NCBI GenBank assembly: GCA_030627585.1 | Contig: DAOURU010000008.1 | Coordinates: 1 to 13,426, forward strand | Source of the DNA: Bacillota bacterium | GTDB taxonomy: Bacteria > Bacillota > DSM-12270 > Thermacetogeniales > Thermacetogeniaceae | Direction: 5' to 3' | DNA length: 13,426 nucleotides | Part shown: positions 1 through 6,786 of the stretch, one piece after another | How the letters are laid out: every line of letters begins with the position of its first letter | How positions within the stretch are numbered: the stretch's first letter is position 1 | Notes under the pieces: generated by a model | Database searches by the model: none | Seen by the model: only the letters and a program-made list of their open reading frames with translations | Told to the model about the DNA's origin: nothing | Made by a program: the position numbers and the translations under genes

Positions 1-342
1 CCAACCACAGGCGGATCTTCCCCTCGCACAGATCTCGTCCAAGCCTTAAAACTGAACCTGCCTGATGGGGTTCAAGCTTTTTGCCGGGGTATTCAAGCCG
101 CTTCCCCGGTTGATTCCCGCGCGGTGCCGGAACCTGGTTTTCTGCCCGGTTACCGGGATCAAATTATTATGGCCGCAGGAACCTTTATTCAGGGGGCATC
201 CTTAGAATTATCAGCAGACGCACCACTTCGCCCTCCTTATATTGTCTATGTACAGGGCGGGCTGTCTTACGCCCATACTTTATTTGGACTCCTGCGGGCC
301 GCGCAAGAATTAATGAATCTTGGACTTGCCTCCGGGGTTTAA
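1..342 (+). CDS. Aluminium-resistance / methionine gamma-lyase-like family protein, C-terminal part (5' end outside window)
   Basis: The frame is open from base 1 to a TAA at 340-342, giving 113 residues of a protein that begins before the window. The tail contains PGYRDQIIMAAGTFIQGAS, followed by an ELSAD...RPPY stretch and a YVQGGLSYAH motif. I recognise these as the conserved C-terminus of the aluminium-resistance family (PF06838, PLP fold type I, often annotated methionine gamma-lyase family protein). The PLP-binding lysine lies upstream and is not visible. In many Firmicutes this gene sits close to hfq, miaA and lexA, which fits lexA at 867-1469. The next gene follows 18 bases later on the same strand, so co-transcription is likely. 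The physiological substrate of this family is not settled, and the aluminium label comes from old phenotype work. Identification is firm; function is not. Confidence 0.88.
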   Translation, partial: PTTGGSSPRTDLVQALKLNLPDGVQAFCRGIQAASPVDSRAVPEPGFLPGYRDQIIMAAGTFIQGASLELSADAPLRPPYIVYVQGGLSYAHTLFGLLRAAQELMNLGLASGV

Positions 343-360
343 CTTAATGGGAGGTAGCAA

Positions 361-840
361 ATGAACAACTTGATTTTGATCATTACGTTAGTTGTCCTGG
401 GTATGGGGACAATTATGTCTCTTTTTCCCTTTTTACCGGGCATTCCTTTGATTTTTGGAGCATTTCTTGTTTACGGTTTTTGGGAAGGATTTGAGCGGGT
501 CAATTTGGCCTTTCTTATCGTGACACTGGTCATTACAATTTTCTCATTCTTTATCGATAATCTCGCAGGGTGGCTTGGCGCAAAAAGGTATGGTGCAAGC
601 AGGGCAGGGGTGTGGGGCGCGATCCTCGGGGGGCTCTTGGGCATTTTTATTAACCCTCTTCTAGGAATCATATTCGGTCCCCTCATCGGTGCCGTAACAG
701 CGGAAATCCTTATTTTTCGGCGCTCGCTGGGCGAATCATTTCGCGTGGGAATCGGTACACTTGCAGGGTTTTTAGGGGGCAGCATCCTGAGGTTTATGAT
801 CGCGCTCTTTATGGTAATCGCATTTCTCTATGTAGTGTAG
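361..840 (+). CDS. DUF456 family integral membrane protein
   Basis: A 159-residue, almost entirely hydrophobic protein starting at ATG 361 behind a good ribosome binding site (GGGAGG at 350-355). It has about four to five membrane segments (residues roughly 3-22, 24-43, 48-68, 80-112 and 134-157). The central motif GAKRYGASRAGVWGAILGG, followed by a glycine-rich FGPLIGAVTAE stretch, is characteristic of DUF456 (PF04306). Length matches the family, about 160 residues. No biochemical function is known to me. It lies 18 bases after the aluminium-resistance gene and ends convergently with lexA. No clear terminator hairpin is visible in the 26 bases between them. Confidence 0.85.
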   Translation: MNNLILIITLVVLGMGTIMSLFPFLPGIPLIFGAFLVYGFWEGFERVNLAFLIVTLVITIFSFFIDNLAGWLGAKRYGASRAGVWGAILGGLLGIFINPLLGIIFGPLIGAVTAEILIFRRSLGESFRVGIGTLAGFLGGSILRFMIALFMVIAFLYVV

Positions 841-866
841 TCTTTTAAATTAGTTCTCTTACTCTA

Positions 867-1469
867 CTACTCTATTTTTCTCAGAACCCCAATTACTTTA
901 CCTAAAATAATAACATCCTTGCTGACAATTGGTTCAAGCGCTGTATTTTCTGGCTGGAGCCGAATTCCATCTTCTTCCTTATAAAAACGTTTAACAGTTG
1001 CCTCTTCACCCAGCAAGGCAACCACAATGTTACCGTTCTCCGCAGTACTTTGCTGGCGGACAATCACAAAATCGCCGTCCAGAATACCAGCGTTAACCAT
1101 ACTGTCGCCCCGGACTCTTAACATAAAAACGCCACTTGTCGTTCTTAAAAAGTTTAAAGGCAAAGGAAATGTGTCTTCAATATTTTCAACAGCCAGAACT
1201 GGTTCTCCGGCGGCAACCCGTCCCACGATGGGAACACGGACGATTGAAGTATTATTGCCTGTTACTTCAATTGCTCTTGGCTTCGTGGGGACTCTTTTAA
1301 TGTAGCCCTTTTTCTGCAGATTAACAAGATGGGTATGAACAGTTGAACTAGATTTAAGCCCAACTGCCTCTCCAATCTCGCGAACAGAGGGAGGGTAGCC
1401 GCGTTCATCGATTGTTTTTTGAATAAAATTTAAAATCGCGGTTTGACGTGAGCTAAGGTTTTTTATCAT
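867..1469 (-). CDS. lexA: LexA, SOS transcriptional repressor / self-cleaving S24 peptidase
   Basis: A 200-residue LexA of full family length. Residues 1-65 are the winged-helix DNA-binding domain, with the typical [20 protein letters not shown] recognition-helix region. Residues 80-200 are the S24 autoprotease. The cleavage site is Ala87-Gly88 (RVAAGEP), the catalytic serine is Ser123 in RGDSM, and the catalytic lysine is Lys160 in ATVKRF, so all three essential elements are intact. The ATG start follows a GGAGG at a normal distance. Two TAG stops stand in tandem. It represses SOS genes until RecA-ssDNA filaments trigger self-cleavage. A near-consensus LexA box overlaps its own promoter (1529-1542), so it is autoregulated. 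It is convergent with the DUF456 gene and downstream of the TauE-like gene. Confidence 0.98.
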   Translation of the reverse strand: MIKNLSSRQTAILNFIQKTIDERGYPPSVREIGEAVGLKSSSTVHTHLVNLQKKGYIKRVPTKPRAIEVTGNNTSIVRVPIVGRVAAGEPVLAVENIEDTFPLPLNFLRTTSGVFMLRVRGDSMVNAGILDGDFVIVRQQSTAENGNIVVALLGEEATVKRFYKEEDGIRLQPENTALEPIVSKDVIILGKVIGVLRKIE

Positions 1470-1503
1470 TATTAAACCTCCAAAAGGAAACTCAATTTTC
1501 TAA

Positions 1504-1512
1504 ATTATATCA
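1504..1512 (-). promoter_or_regulatory. Extended -10 element of the lexA promoter
   Basis: Read on the minus strand this is TGATATAAT, a perfect TATAAT with the TGn extension. The -35 position, 17 bases further upstream (about 1527-1532), is only T-rich, so the extended -10 probably carries the promoter. That -35 region is overlapped by the LexA box. The distance to the lexA ATG (1469) leaves a short leader containing the GGAGG. Confidence 0.7.
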
Positions 1513-1528
1513 TAAGTCAATTCAATTA

Positions 1529-1542
1529 AAAACACTTGTTCG
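1529..1542 (-). promoter_or_regulatory. LexA operator (SOS box) of lexA
   Basis: The minus strand reads CGAACAAGTGTTTT. This matches 13 of 14 positions of the Gram-positive LexA/DinR consensus CGAACRNRYGTTYC; only the last base differs. It covers the -35 region of the extended -10 promoter at 1504-1512, the expected geometry for autorepression. I saw no second copy of comparable quality in this window. Confidence 0.8.
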
Positions 1543-1585
1543 TTAACTATTTTACTTCTTATAATAATAATTATGTTAACTGTTT

Positions 1586-1939
1586 TTAGGACAGCCACAT
1601 GCGCACCGCAGTTGCCAGCAAAAGAAGCGCAAATATTTTCCGAATTACGGGACCCGGCAAAATAGAATTTGTAAAAGCGCCGGTATATGCGCCAATCACC
1701 GCGCCTAACGCAATTAAAATTGTAACTTGAAGGTTTACATGTCCGAGGCGGTAGTGTTGATAAGCGCCGACCAGTGCTGTGGGTAGAATTACTGCCAGTG
1801 ACGTCCCGGCTGCCTGGTGAATGGTCATATTGAAGAAATAAACCAGCATCGGAATTAAGACCACACCGCCGCCGATTCCCAACAATGCGCTGAGCCAACC
1901 TGTAACTAAACCTGTCAAGACCTTAAAAAAATAAATCAT
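1586..1939 (-). CDS. TauE/SafE-family membrane protein, half-length
   Basis: I place the start at ATG 1937-1939, which has a GAGGG ribosome binding site 7 bases upstream. The frame stays open further upstream, but that part is hydrophilic and antisense to the next gene. The 117-residue product has about four membrane segments (residues roughly 3-35, 41-60, 68-92 and 97-115). LGIGGGVVLIPMLVYFF followed by GTSLAVILPTALVGAYQH is the typical first half of a TauE/SafE (PF01925) transporter. Full-length members have about 240-260 residues in two related halves, so this is half size. Short members occur in Clostridia, often as adjacent pairs, but no partner is visible here. Substrates in the family include sulfite and organosulfonates; none can be assigned. 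It diverges from the gene at 1988 across only 48 bases. Confidence 0.8.
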   Translation of the reverse strand: MIYFFKVLTGLVTGWLSALLGIGGGVVLIPMLVYFFNMTIHQAAGTSLAVILPTALVGAYQHYRLGHVNLQVTILIALGAVIGAYTGAFTNSILPGPVIRKIFALLLLATAVRMWLS

Positions 1940-1987
1940 GCGATCCCTCTTTCCGTAAAATATTTCAAAATTAAGGAGCGAAATATC

Positions 1988-2605
1988 TTGCGCCGTGTCC
2001 TGACTTTCCTTATTGTAATAGGAGTTCTCTTTTTTTCGCTCTCCCGACTCGCCTTGCAAATTGAAAACCGTTACCGTGCAGAAGCAAAGCACCCCCCTCT
2101 CTGGGTGCAACTTCTTGCTTCTGCCGGACGGGGCAATATTGGAACGGGAAAATTCGGCGGTGTACCCAACAATCTTGATTTATCGTTGCTTCAACCAGGC
2201 GACATTTTACTGGGAGGAGATTCCGGAGGTTCGTACGGCCGTTTTACTCACGCCGGTCTCTACATCGGGAACAATAAAGTAGTAGATATGTATATCAGCA
2301 CCGGAGTTTATACGACAGATGCAGAAGCATATCATAAATATGATTGGGCCGCCATCCTCCGTGTCAAAGCAGAACCTGGTCAAAAAAAGGCGGTTGTTAA
2401 TTACGTTTCTAGGGAAGTGGGAAGCCCCTTTTTTATCCTGACACCCAAATTAGAAAATGGGCTTTGGTATTGCACAAAACTTATCTGGTATGCTTACCTG
2501 CAACAAGGCATTAATTTAGATCCCTTTAACGGTTATTGGATTATCCCTGACGCCTTCTGGTACAGCCCATATACACAAGTTATTGACTATTCCCGGGCGC
2601 GGTGA
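1988..2605 (+). CDS. Membrane-anchored permuted papain-fold hydrolase (YiiX/NlpC-P60-like)
   Basis: A 205-residue protein starting at TTG 1988 behind AAGGAG at 1973-1978. Residues 4-20 form an uncleaved-looking N-terminal membrane anchor, so the catalytic domain is probably outside the membrane. LQPGDILLGGD (68-78) and FTHAGLYIGNNKVVD (86-100) place the catalytic His at residue 88. LWYCTKLIWYAY places the catalytic Cys at residue 162. His before Cys is the circularly permuted order of the YiiX/YebB-type NlpC/P60 superfamily (PF05708), whose members are amidases, peptidases or acyltransferases. The substrate cannot be read from sequence; cell-wall peptides or lipids are possible. It is followed 6 bases later by a small membrane protein, so the two are probably co-expressed. 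Confidence 0.82.
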   Translation: MRRVLTFLIVIGVLFFSLSRLALQIENRYRAEAKHPPLWVQLLASAGRGNIGTGKFGGVPNNLDLSLLQPGDILLGGDSGGSYGRFTHAGLYIGNNKVVDMYISTGVYTTDAEAYHKYDWAAILRVKAEPGQKKAVVNYVSREVGSPFFILTPKLENGLWYCTKLIWYAYLQQGINLDPFNGYWIIPDAFWYSPYTQVIDYSRAR

Positions 2606-2611
2606 TTTTAT

Positions 2612-3076
2612 TTGAAAAAAAAGCTGCTCTCTTTACGCAATTTTACACTTCTCCTCATCCTGATCCATATTTGTTTTATTCTTTTAACTCCTATATTGCT
2701 TGAAAGTATCCTGTTGTCTTCAATATCACCGTTAACTTATTTGATCATCATTTTTTCATTGGGACTTAAGGTCAAAATTCAATCAAAAAGACCGGTTCTT
2801 ATGATTTTACTTGCCGGATATTTAAGCCAATTGCCCGGCATCGCTTGCGCTCTCATTATATTTTCGGGAAAGCTGAGCAGCCTTGTTATTCCCGAAGCTT
2901 TCGATTTTATCATTCAGCTCTGGCATGCCCCCTTTGCTCCCCTATTCCCCTATTTGCCTCGCGTTCAGTTGTGGAGAATACCGCTTTATTACCTCCTGAC
3001 CTTAATTCTTTCTTTTGTTATTCCCTTTCTTCCGACCGGAGCCGCTCTTTTTAAAAACCTTTCAAGTGAATTATAG
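2612..3076 (+). CDS. Hypothetical multi-pass membrane protein
   Basis: I do not recognise this 154-residue protein. The start is TTG 2612, with GGTGA just upstream overlapping the previous stop region. It has a positively charged N-terminus (MKKKLLSLRN) and about four to five hydrophobic segments (residues roughly 11-31, 34-51, 62-88, 90-100 and 124-146). No motif for a known family is visible. The stop is TAG 3074-3076. It is tightly linked to the permuted papain-fold hydrolase upstream and convergent with the gene at 3084, with only 7 bases between the two stops. It might be a membrane partner for that hydrolase, but that is context only. Confidence 0.7.
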   Translation: MKKKLLSLRNFTLLLILIHICFILLTPILLESILLSSISPLTYLIIIFSLGLKVKIQSKRPVLMILLAGYLSQLPGIACALIIFSGKLSSLVIPEAFDFIIQLWHAPFAPLFPYLPRVQLWRIPLYYLLTLILSFVIPFLPTGAALFKNLSSEL

Positions 3077-3083
3077 ATAAAGA

Positions 3084-3659
3084 CTATCCAAATAAAGAAG
3101 AATTAACAAGCGCCTCGAGAATTAACCGGATCTCTTCACAAATAGGTAAAAATTCGATTCTTTCATCTTGAAAATCAATAAGCCACCAGTAATAAATATA
3201 AGAATCGTGAATAACTACTCTCCCTTCCGGAAGAATTGATACTTCAAATTTTATTTGAGGTTGATTCTCGTGCGTAATCAACCCATTGATTAAATTTTGA
3301 ATTTGCCTGGCTAAAATTCCGGCTTCTTCAAATTGTGCAGTTTCAAAACAAATTCTAATTTCGAGCTCAATAAAAGGTTTCGGAAGATCTCTTTTAAAAG
3401 GAAGATGGCCAGATATAGATTTTTTATAAACTGAATAATCGTCTCCATAAACTGATTCTGCTGTCAGAATAGACTCCCATCCAAAACTAATTTCTGCCCA
3501 AATTCGAGGAGGTTTTTCACTTTCGTCGGCTGCACAGGTACAGCGAAACTCTCGATCACAGGTGATTATATCCATGATGTGTCGTACTCCGTGAACAAAC
3601 AGCCCTGCGTTTTCTGCTGCATCTAAGAAATCCTGACAAATCTCTTCGTATCTTAACAA
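3084..3659 (-). CDS. Hypothetical soluble protein (191 residues), aminotransferase-linked
   Basis: The start is TTG 3657-3659 behind a strong AGGAGGG, 8 bases away. I do not recognise the family. The protein is acidic and soluble, with no signal or membrane segment. Two small cysteine features stand out: CDREFRCTCAADE around residues 34-46 and single cysteines later. The second half has an alternating beta-like stretch (KFEVSILPEGRVVIHDSYIY) and ends in a helix. The repeated pattern of charged strands suggests a small alpha/beta fold. It begins 30 bases after the aminotransferase stop on the same strand, so the two are likely one transcript. It might be an accessory or unrelated housekeeping protein; no function is assigned. 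Confidence 0.75.
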   Translation of the reverse strand: MLRYEEICQDFLDAAENAGLFVHGVRHIMDIITCDREFRCTCAADESEKPPRIWAEISFGWESILTAESVYGDDYSVYKKSISGHLPFKRDLPKPFIELEIRICFETAQFEEAGILARQIQNLINGLITHENQPQIKFEVSILPEGRVVIHDSYIYYWWLIDFQDERIEFLPICEEIRLILEALVNSSLFG

Positions 3660-3689
3660 AGTATTTTCCCTCCTTTTACGGGGTATTTC

Positions 3690-5078
3690 CTACGAAGAGG
3701 GTTTTAATAAATACTTGCTGCTTGCCAAAACGAACCTCCAAACGCTATGGTAAGTTTTAAATATTTCCTCGAGTGCACTTAAAACCCGGTCTAAATGCTG
3801 CTGTAAAATAATTAGGGGAGGCTCAAAACGGATTACATTTGGGTTATTCAAGGTATAAGCAGTAATAATCCGATATTTATTCATTAACTCCGCCGCAACT
3901 AAAGCTGCAAGGTACTCTTCTGCTAATTTATTAAGCTTTCCGCCTGTTATTTTATTCCATATTCCCTGGGTAAGCTGGTTAAATTCAACTCCAATCAGCA
4001 GTCCTCTCCCCCGTACTTCCTTGATAAATGAGGGGTATTTTTCTTGCAGTTCTTTAAGACCCTTTAATAAATAGGCTCCTTTCTCACGCGCTTGGACTGC
4101 TAAATTCTCATCAATCATGACTTGAATGGCTCCAATTCCGGCGGCAGCAGCGCGTGTATTGCCTCCAAAAGTAGAGGTATGAAGTTGACATTTATCAAAT
4201 CCTCCAAAGGCCCGATCCCAGATGTTTTCGGTTGTCGTGAAAGCCGCAAGCGGCATAACACCTCCGCCCAGAGACTTTCCAGTACAAATAATATCCGGTA
4301 CTGTTTCTTCAAATTCACACGCAAAATTCGTTCCTGTCCGGGCAAAACCAGTTTGAATTTCATCAATGATTAAAAAAGTATCATACTTTTTACAGAGTTG
4401 GCGAGCTTCGCTTAAGTATCCTGGGGACGGAACGTGTACCCCGCCCTCTCCCTGGATGGGTTCGACAATAAATGCGGCCACATCCCCTCCTTTAAGTTTT
4501 GCCTCGAGAGACGATGAATCGCCGAAAGGAACCGCTTGGCAATTCGAAATAAGAGGCTGGAAAGGCATTTGGTATTTGCTCTTTCCTGTCACCGAAAGAG
4601 CCCCCATTGTTTTTCCATGAAAGGAACCTTCACAGTAGATAATCCTCTTTTTTTTCGAGGCAGCCTTTGCTAATTTAAGCGCCCCTTCCACGGCCTCTGC
4701 TCCGCTGTTACAAAAAAAAGTTCGTGAGAGATTTCCCGGCAAAATTTGCGCAAGATTATGCGCTAAAGCTGCACTCAATGTGCCAAGAGATGCCTGCAGC
4801 AAATTAGGCAAGTGAGAAACCTGCTGGACAGCAGCATTAATCTTGGGGTGGTTATGTCCGAAATTAAGCGCACCGAAGCCGCCCAGAAAGTCAAGGTACT
4901 GCTCACCGTTTTCATCCCAAACATAAACTCCTTCGGCGCGCACAAACCTCTTATCAAAATTAAGTAAACCAAGCAAGGTTGCAAAGCCGGGATTTACATA
5001 TTGTTTGTACAACGCCCGAATTTGTTTCTGATTGAGTTGCAAGGCCTCATCTAAACCGATAATTTGTTTTTGAAGCAC
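3690..5078 (-). CDS. Class III PLP-dependent aminotransferase, putrescine (PatA/YgjG)-type
   Basis: I choose GTG 5076-5078 as start, because AGGAGGAG lies directly upstream and the longer frame (to 5150) runs through the promoter. This gives 462 residues, close to E. coli PatA. Landmarks are the LGGFGALNFGH substrate loop (65-75), NSGAEAVEGALKLAKA (124-139, PLP phosphate), Asp239 in LIIDEIQTG (pyridine nitrogen) and the Schiff-base Lys268 in CTGKSLGGGVMP. The VNPGF motif near residue 28 and the C-terminal TLNNPNVIRFEPPL resemble putrescine aminotransferase more than acetylornithine aminotransferases. It would transfer an amino group from putrescine or a similar diamine/omega-amino acid to 2-oxoglutarate. 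It is the first gene of a probable two-gene transcript with the gene at 3084. Class and cofactor are certain; substrate is moderately sure. Confidence 0.9.
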   Translation of the reverse strand: MLQKQIIGLDEALQLNQKQIRALYKQYVNPGFATLLGLLNFDKRFVRAEGVYVWDENGEQYLDFLGGFGALNFGHNHPKINAAVQQVSHLPNLLQASLGTLSAALAHNLAQILPGNLSRTFFCNSGAEAVEGALKLAKAASKKKRIIYCEGSFHGKTMGALSVTGKSKYQMPFQPLISNCQAVPFGDSSSLEAKLKGGDVAAFIVEPIQGEGGVHVPSPGYLSEARQLCKKYDTFLIIDEIQTGFARTGTNFACEFEETVPDIICTGKSLGGGVMPLAAFTTTENIWDRAFGGFDKCQLHTSTFGGNTRAAAAGIGAIQVMIDENLAVQAREKGAYLLKGLKELQEKYPSFIKEVRGRGLLIGVEFNQLTQGIWNKITGGKLNKLAEEYLAALVAAELMNKYRIITAYTLNNPNVIRFEPPLIILQQHLDRVLSALEEIFKTYHSVWRFVLASSKYLLKPSS

Positions 5079-5120
5079 TTTTACTCCTCCTACGTTTTTT
5101 AAAATCCTCCACTCTTTAGG

Positions 5121-5150
5121 ATGATACATCACGTTTGAAACTAAAATCAA
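5121..5150 (-). promoter_or_regulatory. Likely promoter of the aminotransferase gene
   Basis: On the minus strand TTGATT (5145-5150) is followed after 18 bases by TATCAT (5121-5126). Both resemble sigma-A hexamers, and the next coding start is the GTG at 5078. Its position also argues against translation starting at 5150. Confidence 0.5.
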
Positions 5151-5159
5151 TATGAAAAT

Positions 5160-5188
5160 AAAAAAAGAGCAGTTACAAAGAACTGCCC
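5160..5188 (-). terminator. Rho-independent terminator of the zinc-ribbon gene
   Basis: On the minus strand an 8-base-pair stem (GGGCAGTT with AACTGCTC, one G-U pair, 6-base loop) is followed by seven T residues. The stem overlaps the last codons and stop codon of the 49-residue gene at 5173-5322. Confidence 0.8.
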
Positions 5189-5322
5189 TTAAAGAGGACT
5201 CGCTTGCCCCCTACTCTTCCCTCTTTCTTATTAATGTTTTGACCCCCACAATCGCCACACTTTCGGGGTTTACACCCCATTTCTTTTTCCCAGCCACAGC
5301 CCCGGCATTGCCAGACCCCCAT
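5173..5322 (-). CDS. Small rubredoxin-like zinc-ribbon protein (RCKP type)
   Basis: A 49-residue ORF with ATG at 5320-5322, preceded by AGGAGGG at a good distance. The protein begins MGVWQCRGCGWEKEMGCKP and continues with RKCGDCGG. It carries two CxxC knuckles (Cys6/Cys9 and Cys22/Cys25) plus Cys17, so a rubredoxin or zinc-ribbon metal site is very likely. The spacing and the CKP motif match short proteins annotated RCKP-type rubredoxin-like in anaerobic Firmicutes; here the first motif residue is Gly instead of Arg. Such proteins bind Zn or Fe; the physiological role is unknown. It has its own promoter (5357-5385) and a terminator that overlaps its stop codon, so it is an independent transcript between thiL and the aminotransferase gene. 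Confidence 0.82.
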   Translation of the reverse strand: MGVWQCRGCGWEKEMGCKPRKCGDCGGQNINKKEGRVGGKRVLFKGSSL

Positions 5323-5356
5323 CACTGAATCCCTCCTGGTAACAATTGCTAATTAC

Positions 5357-5385
5357 ATTATAAAAAATTCCCTAAACTTCGTTAA
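5357..5385 (-). promoter_or_regulatory. Promoter of the zinc-ribbon gene
   Basis: On the minus strand TTAACG (5380-5385) is followed after 17 bases by a perfect TATAAT (5357-5362). The -35 hexamer overlaps the thiL stop codon. A short leader with AGGAGGG leads to the ATG at 5322. Confidence 0.65.
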
Positions 5386-6404
5386 CTCCTTGTAAAATGG
5401 TCGTACCCGCAACGATCTAGACTGACCCGCCTTCCGTGAAAAAGTTCCGTATAAAGAACATTTCTGGCGCGGGTAATTTCCCCGATAATTGTGATAGGTG
5501 TCCCCATTTTTCCCATTTTTCGCAGCTCCTCCAATTTTGCTTGATTCTCTGGAGGGAAAGTAAAAACAAGCTCGTAGTCTTCTCCCCCATTCAATGCCCA
5601 TAAAACGGGATCCTGTTTTAAATAACTTCCGGCACATTTTACGGCTTCACTTAAAGGCAGACTTTGACCGTAAATAATTGCACCTGCACCGCTCGCTTCA
5701 GCAATTTCTTTCACTTCTCGCGCGAGGCCGTCACTGACATCATTTAAAGCACTGGCGACGTGGTTAAGAGCTAAAAATCGCCCCTCTTGAATACGCGGGA
5801 ATGGTTCAAGATGAGCTTTCAACAGTTCTTTTTCGACCTCAGGAGGGAGTTTTCCCAGACAATCATTTTTAAGAAGCGCAAGGCCGGCTGCAGAACTTCC
5901 AAGAAAACCAGTAACAGCAAGAAGATCCCCCGGCTTCGCCCCGGCCCTGGTGAGTACGTTTGATGCTTCGATTTGTCCTAATACCGTTACATTAACCACG
6001 AGCCCCCGCGGAGAGCTAACCATATCACCACCGCATAAGCTGGTTTGAAATCTTTCGCCTAAAGTTTTGAAGCCCTGAAAAAACTCATCAAAAAAATGGA
6101 CCTCAGTTTGATGAGGGAGACCCAATGATACCAGGGCAAAGCACGGTTCAGCTCCCATTGCCGCAATATCGCTCAAATTTACGGCAAGGGCCTTCCATCC
6201 CAACTGACGAGGCGTAATATAGCGGAGATCAAAGTGTATTCCTTCTATAAGCAAATCGCAAGTCGCTACAAGTTCTTTCCCCGGATCAAGAGAAAGAACG
6301 GCGGCATCATCTCCGATTCCTATAACAATTCTGGAACTTTTTGAAGGAAAATGTTTTATAATCCGCTGAACTAAACCATATTCTGAGATTTCTTCAAGTT
6401 GCAC
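5382..6404 (-). CDS. thiL: Thiamine-monophosphate kinase
   Basis: A 340-residue ThiL that phosphorylates thiamine monophosphate to thiamine pyrophosphate with ATP, the last step of TPP synthesis. The start is GTG 6402-6404, with GGAGG 8 bases upstream. The N-terminus has the family signature GIGDDAAVL (29-37), the metal-binding CDLLIEGIHFD (49-59) and NLSDIAAMGAEP (76-87). The C-terminal half contains SALNDVSDGLAREV and ALNGGEDYELVFTF, both typical of the AIR-synthase-like fold. All expected metal and nucleotide aspartates appear present. No TPP riboswitch is recognisable upstream. It stands alone on its strand, downstream of the tRNA-Ala terminator and upstream of the zinc-ribbon gene. Confidence 0.97.
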   Translation of the reverse strand: MQLEEISEYGLVQRIIKHFPSKSSRIVIGIGDDAAVLSLDPGKELVATCDLLIEGIHFDLRYITPRQLGWKALAVNLSDIAAMGAEPCFALVSLGLPHQTEVHFFDEFFQGFKTLGERFQTSLCGGDMVSSPRGLVVNVTVLGQIEASNVLTRAGAKPGDLLAVTGFLGSSAAGLALLKNDCLGKLPPEVEKELLKAHLEPFPRIQEGRFLALNHVASALNDVSDGLAREVKEIAEASGAGAIIYGQSLPLSEAVKCAGSYLKQDPVLWALNGGEDYELVFTFPPENQAKLEELRKMGKMGTPITIIGEITRARNVLYTELFHGRRVSLDRCGYDHFTRS

Positions 6405-6599
6405 CTCAATTGCCTCCTTTGGTTATTGTTACCCCCTACTGTCTGCCTGGCTTTTATTTCCCGCAAGAAAAATCCCCTTGGGGAAATTCTCGTCAAATTA
6501 TAACTTTACCTTTTCGTTATAACTTTAAATTGGGGGCTCTCGCTGTCTGCTACCCCCTCTGCTTGAACATTCCAATTATGCCAGTTATGCCAGGCATAC
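6405..6599. other. thiL leader region with short repeats, no gene
   Basis: About 195 bases between thiL and the tRNA terminator hold no convincing gene. The 11-base direct repeat TTATAACTTTA occurs at 6498-6508 and 6517-6527 (19-base period), and the minus strand of the first copy gives a TATAAT (6497-6502) that may be the thiL -10; no good -35 is seen. TTATGCCAG is repeated in tandem at 6576-6584 and 6585-6593 and runs into a palindrome. The words ACCCCCT and CTGTCTGC occur twice in swapped order (near 6430-6447 and 6543-6560). Confidence 0.5.
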
Positions 6600-6623
6600 A
6601 AAAAATCCCCTCTTAAGGGGATT
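6600..6623 (-). terminator. Terminator of tRNA-Ala transcript
   Basis: On the minus strand the stem AATCCCC/GGGGATT (7 base pairs, 6-base loop) is followed by a T run. It begins six bases past the CCA end of the tRNA gene. Confidence 0.85.
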
Positions 6624-6629
6624 AAACAA

Positions 6630-6705
6630 TGGTGGACGTGACGGGACTCGAACCCGTGACCTCCTGAATGCGAGTCAGGTGCTCTCCCAACTGAGCTACA
6701 CGCCC
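6630..6705 (-). tRNA. tRNA-Ala, anticodon CGC
   Basis: A complete 76-base cloverleaf with encoded CCA. The acceptor stem GGGCGTG pairs with CACGTCC. The G3-U70 wobble, the alanine identity element, is present, with discriminator A73. The D arm is GCTC/GAGC, the anticodon stem CCTGA/TCAGG encloses the loop CTCGCAT, so the anticodon is CGC (reads GCG). The T arm is ACGGG-TTCGAGT-CCCGT. It is a single-gene transcript with its own promoter and terminator. Confidence 0.98.
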
Positions 6706-6722
6706 ATCCAGCCTCCACATAA

Positions 6723-6751
6723 ATACTAATCTTTTAGATCGTTCCTGTCAA
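6723..6751 (-). promoter_or_regulatory. tRNA-Ala promoter
   Basis: On the minus strand a perfect TTGACA (6746-6751) is followed after exactly 17 bases by TAGTAT (6723-6728). The tRNA 5' end is 17 bases further downstream, fitting a start just before the mature tRNA. Confidence 0.85.
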
Positions 6752-6786
6752 GAATCTCAGCCTGTTTTTTCTGAAAAACCTGTTTT

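Noticed and set aside
1940..2110. Longer N-terminus of the TauE-like protein
   Set aside because: The extension is hydrophilic, antisense to the divergent gene, and the ATG at 1939 has its own GAGGG site.
5079..5150. Longer N-terminus of the aminotransferase (start at 5150)
   Set aside because: The added residues cover the promoter and the AGGAGGAG site; the GTG at 5078 is better placed.
6473..6484. TCCCC-TT-GGGGA palindrome as a second terminator
   Set aside because: The loop is only two bases and the stem too short for a convincing intrinsic terminator.
6405..6600. TPP riboswitch upstream of thiL
   Set aside because: The conserved CTGAGA and the downstream ACCTGA-type core are not present on the minus strand.
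6410..6616. 68-codon plus-strand frame rich in Pro and Ile
   Set aside because: It overlaps repeats and the tRNA terminator, lacks a ribosome binding site and looks like no protein family.
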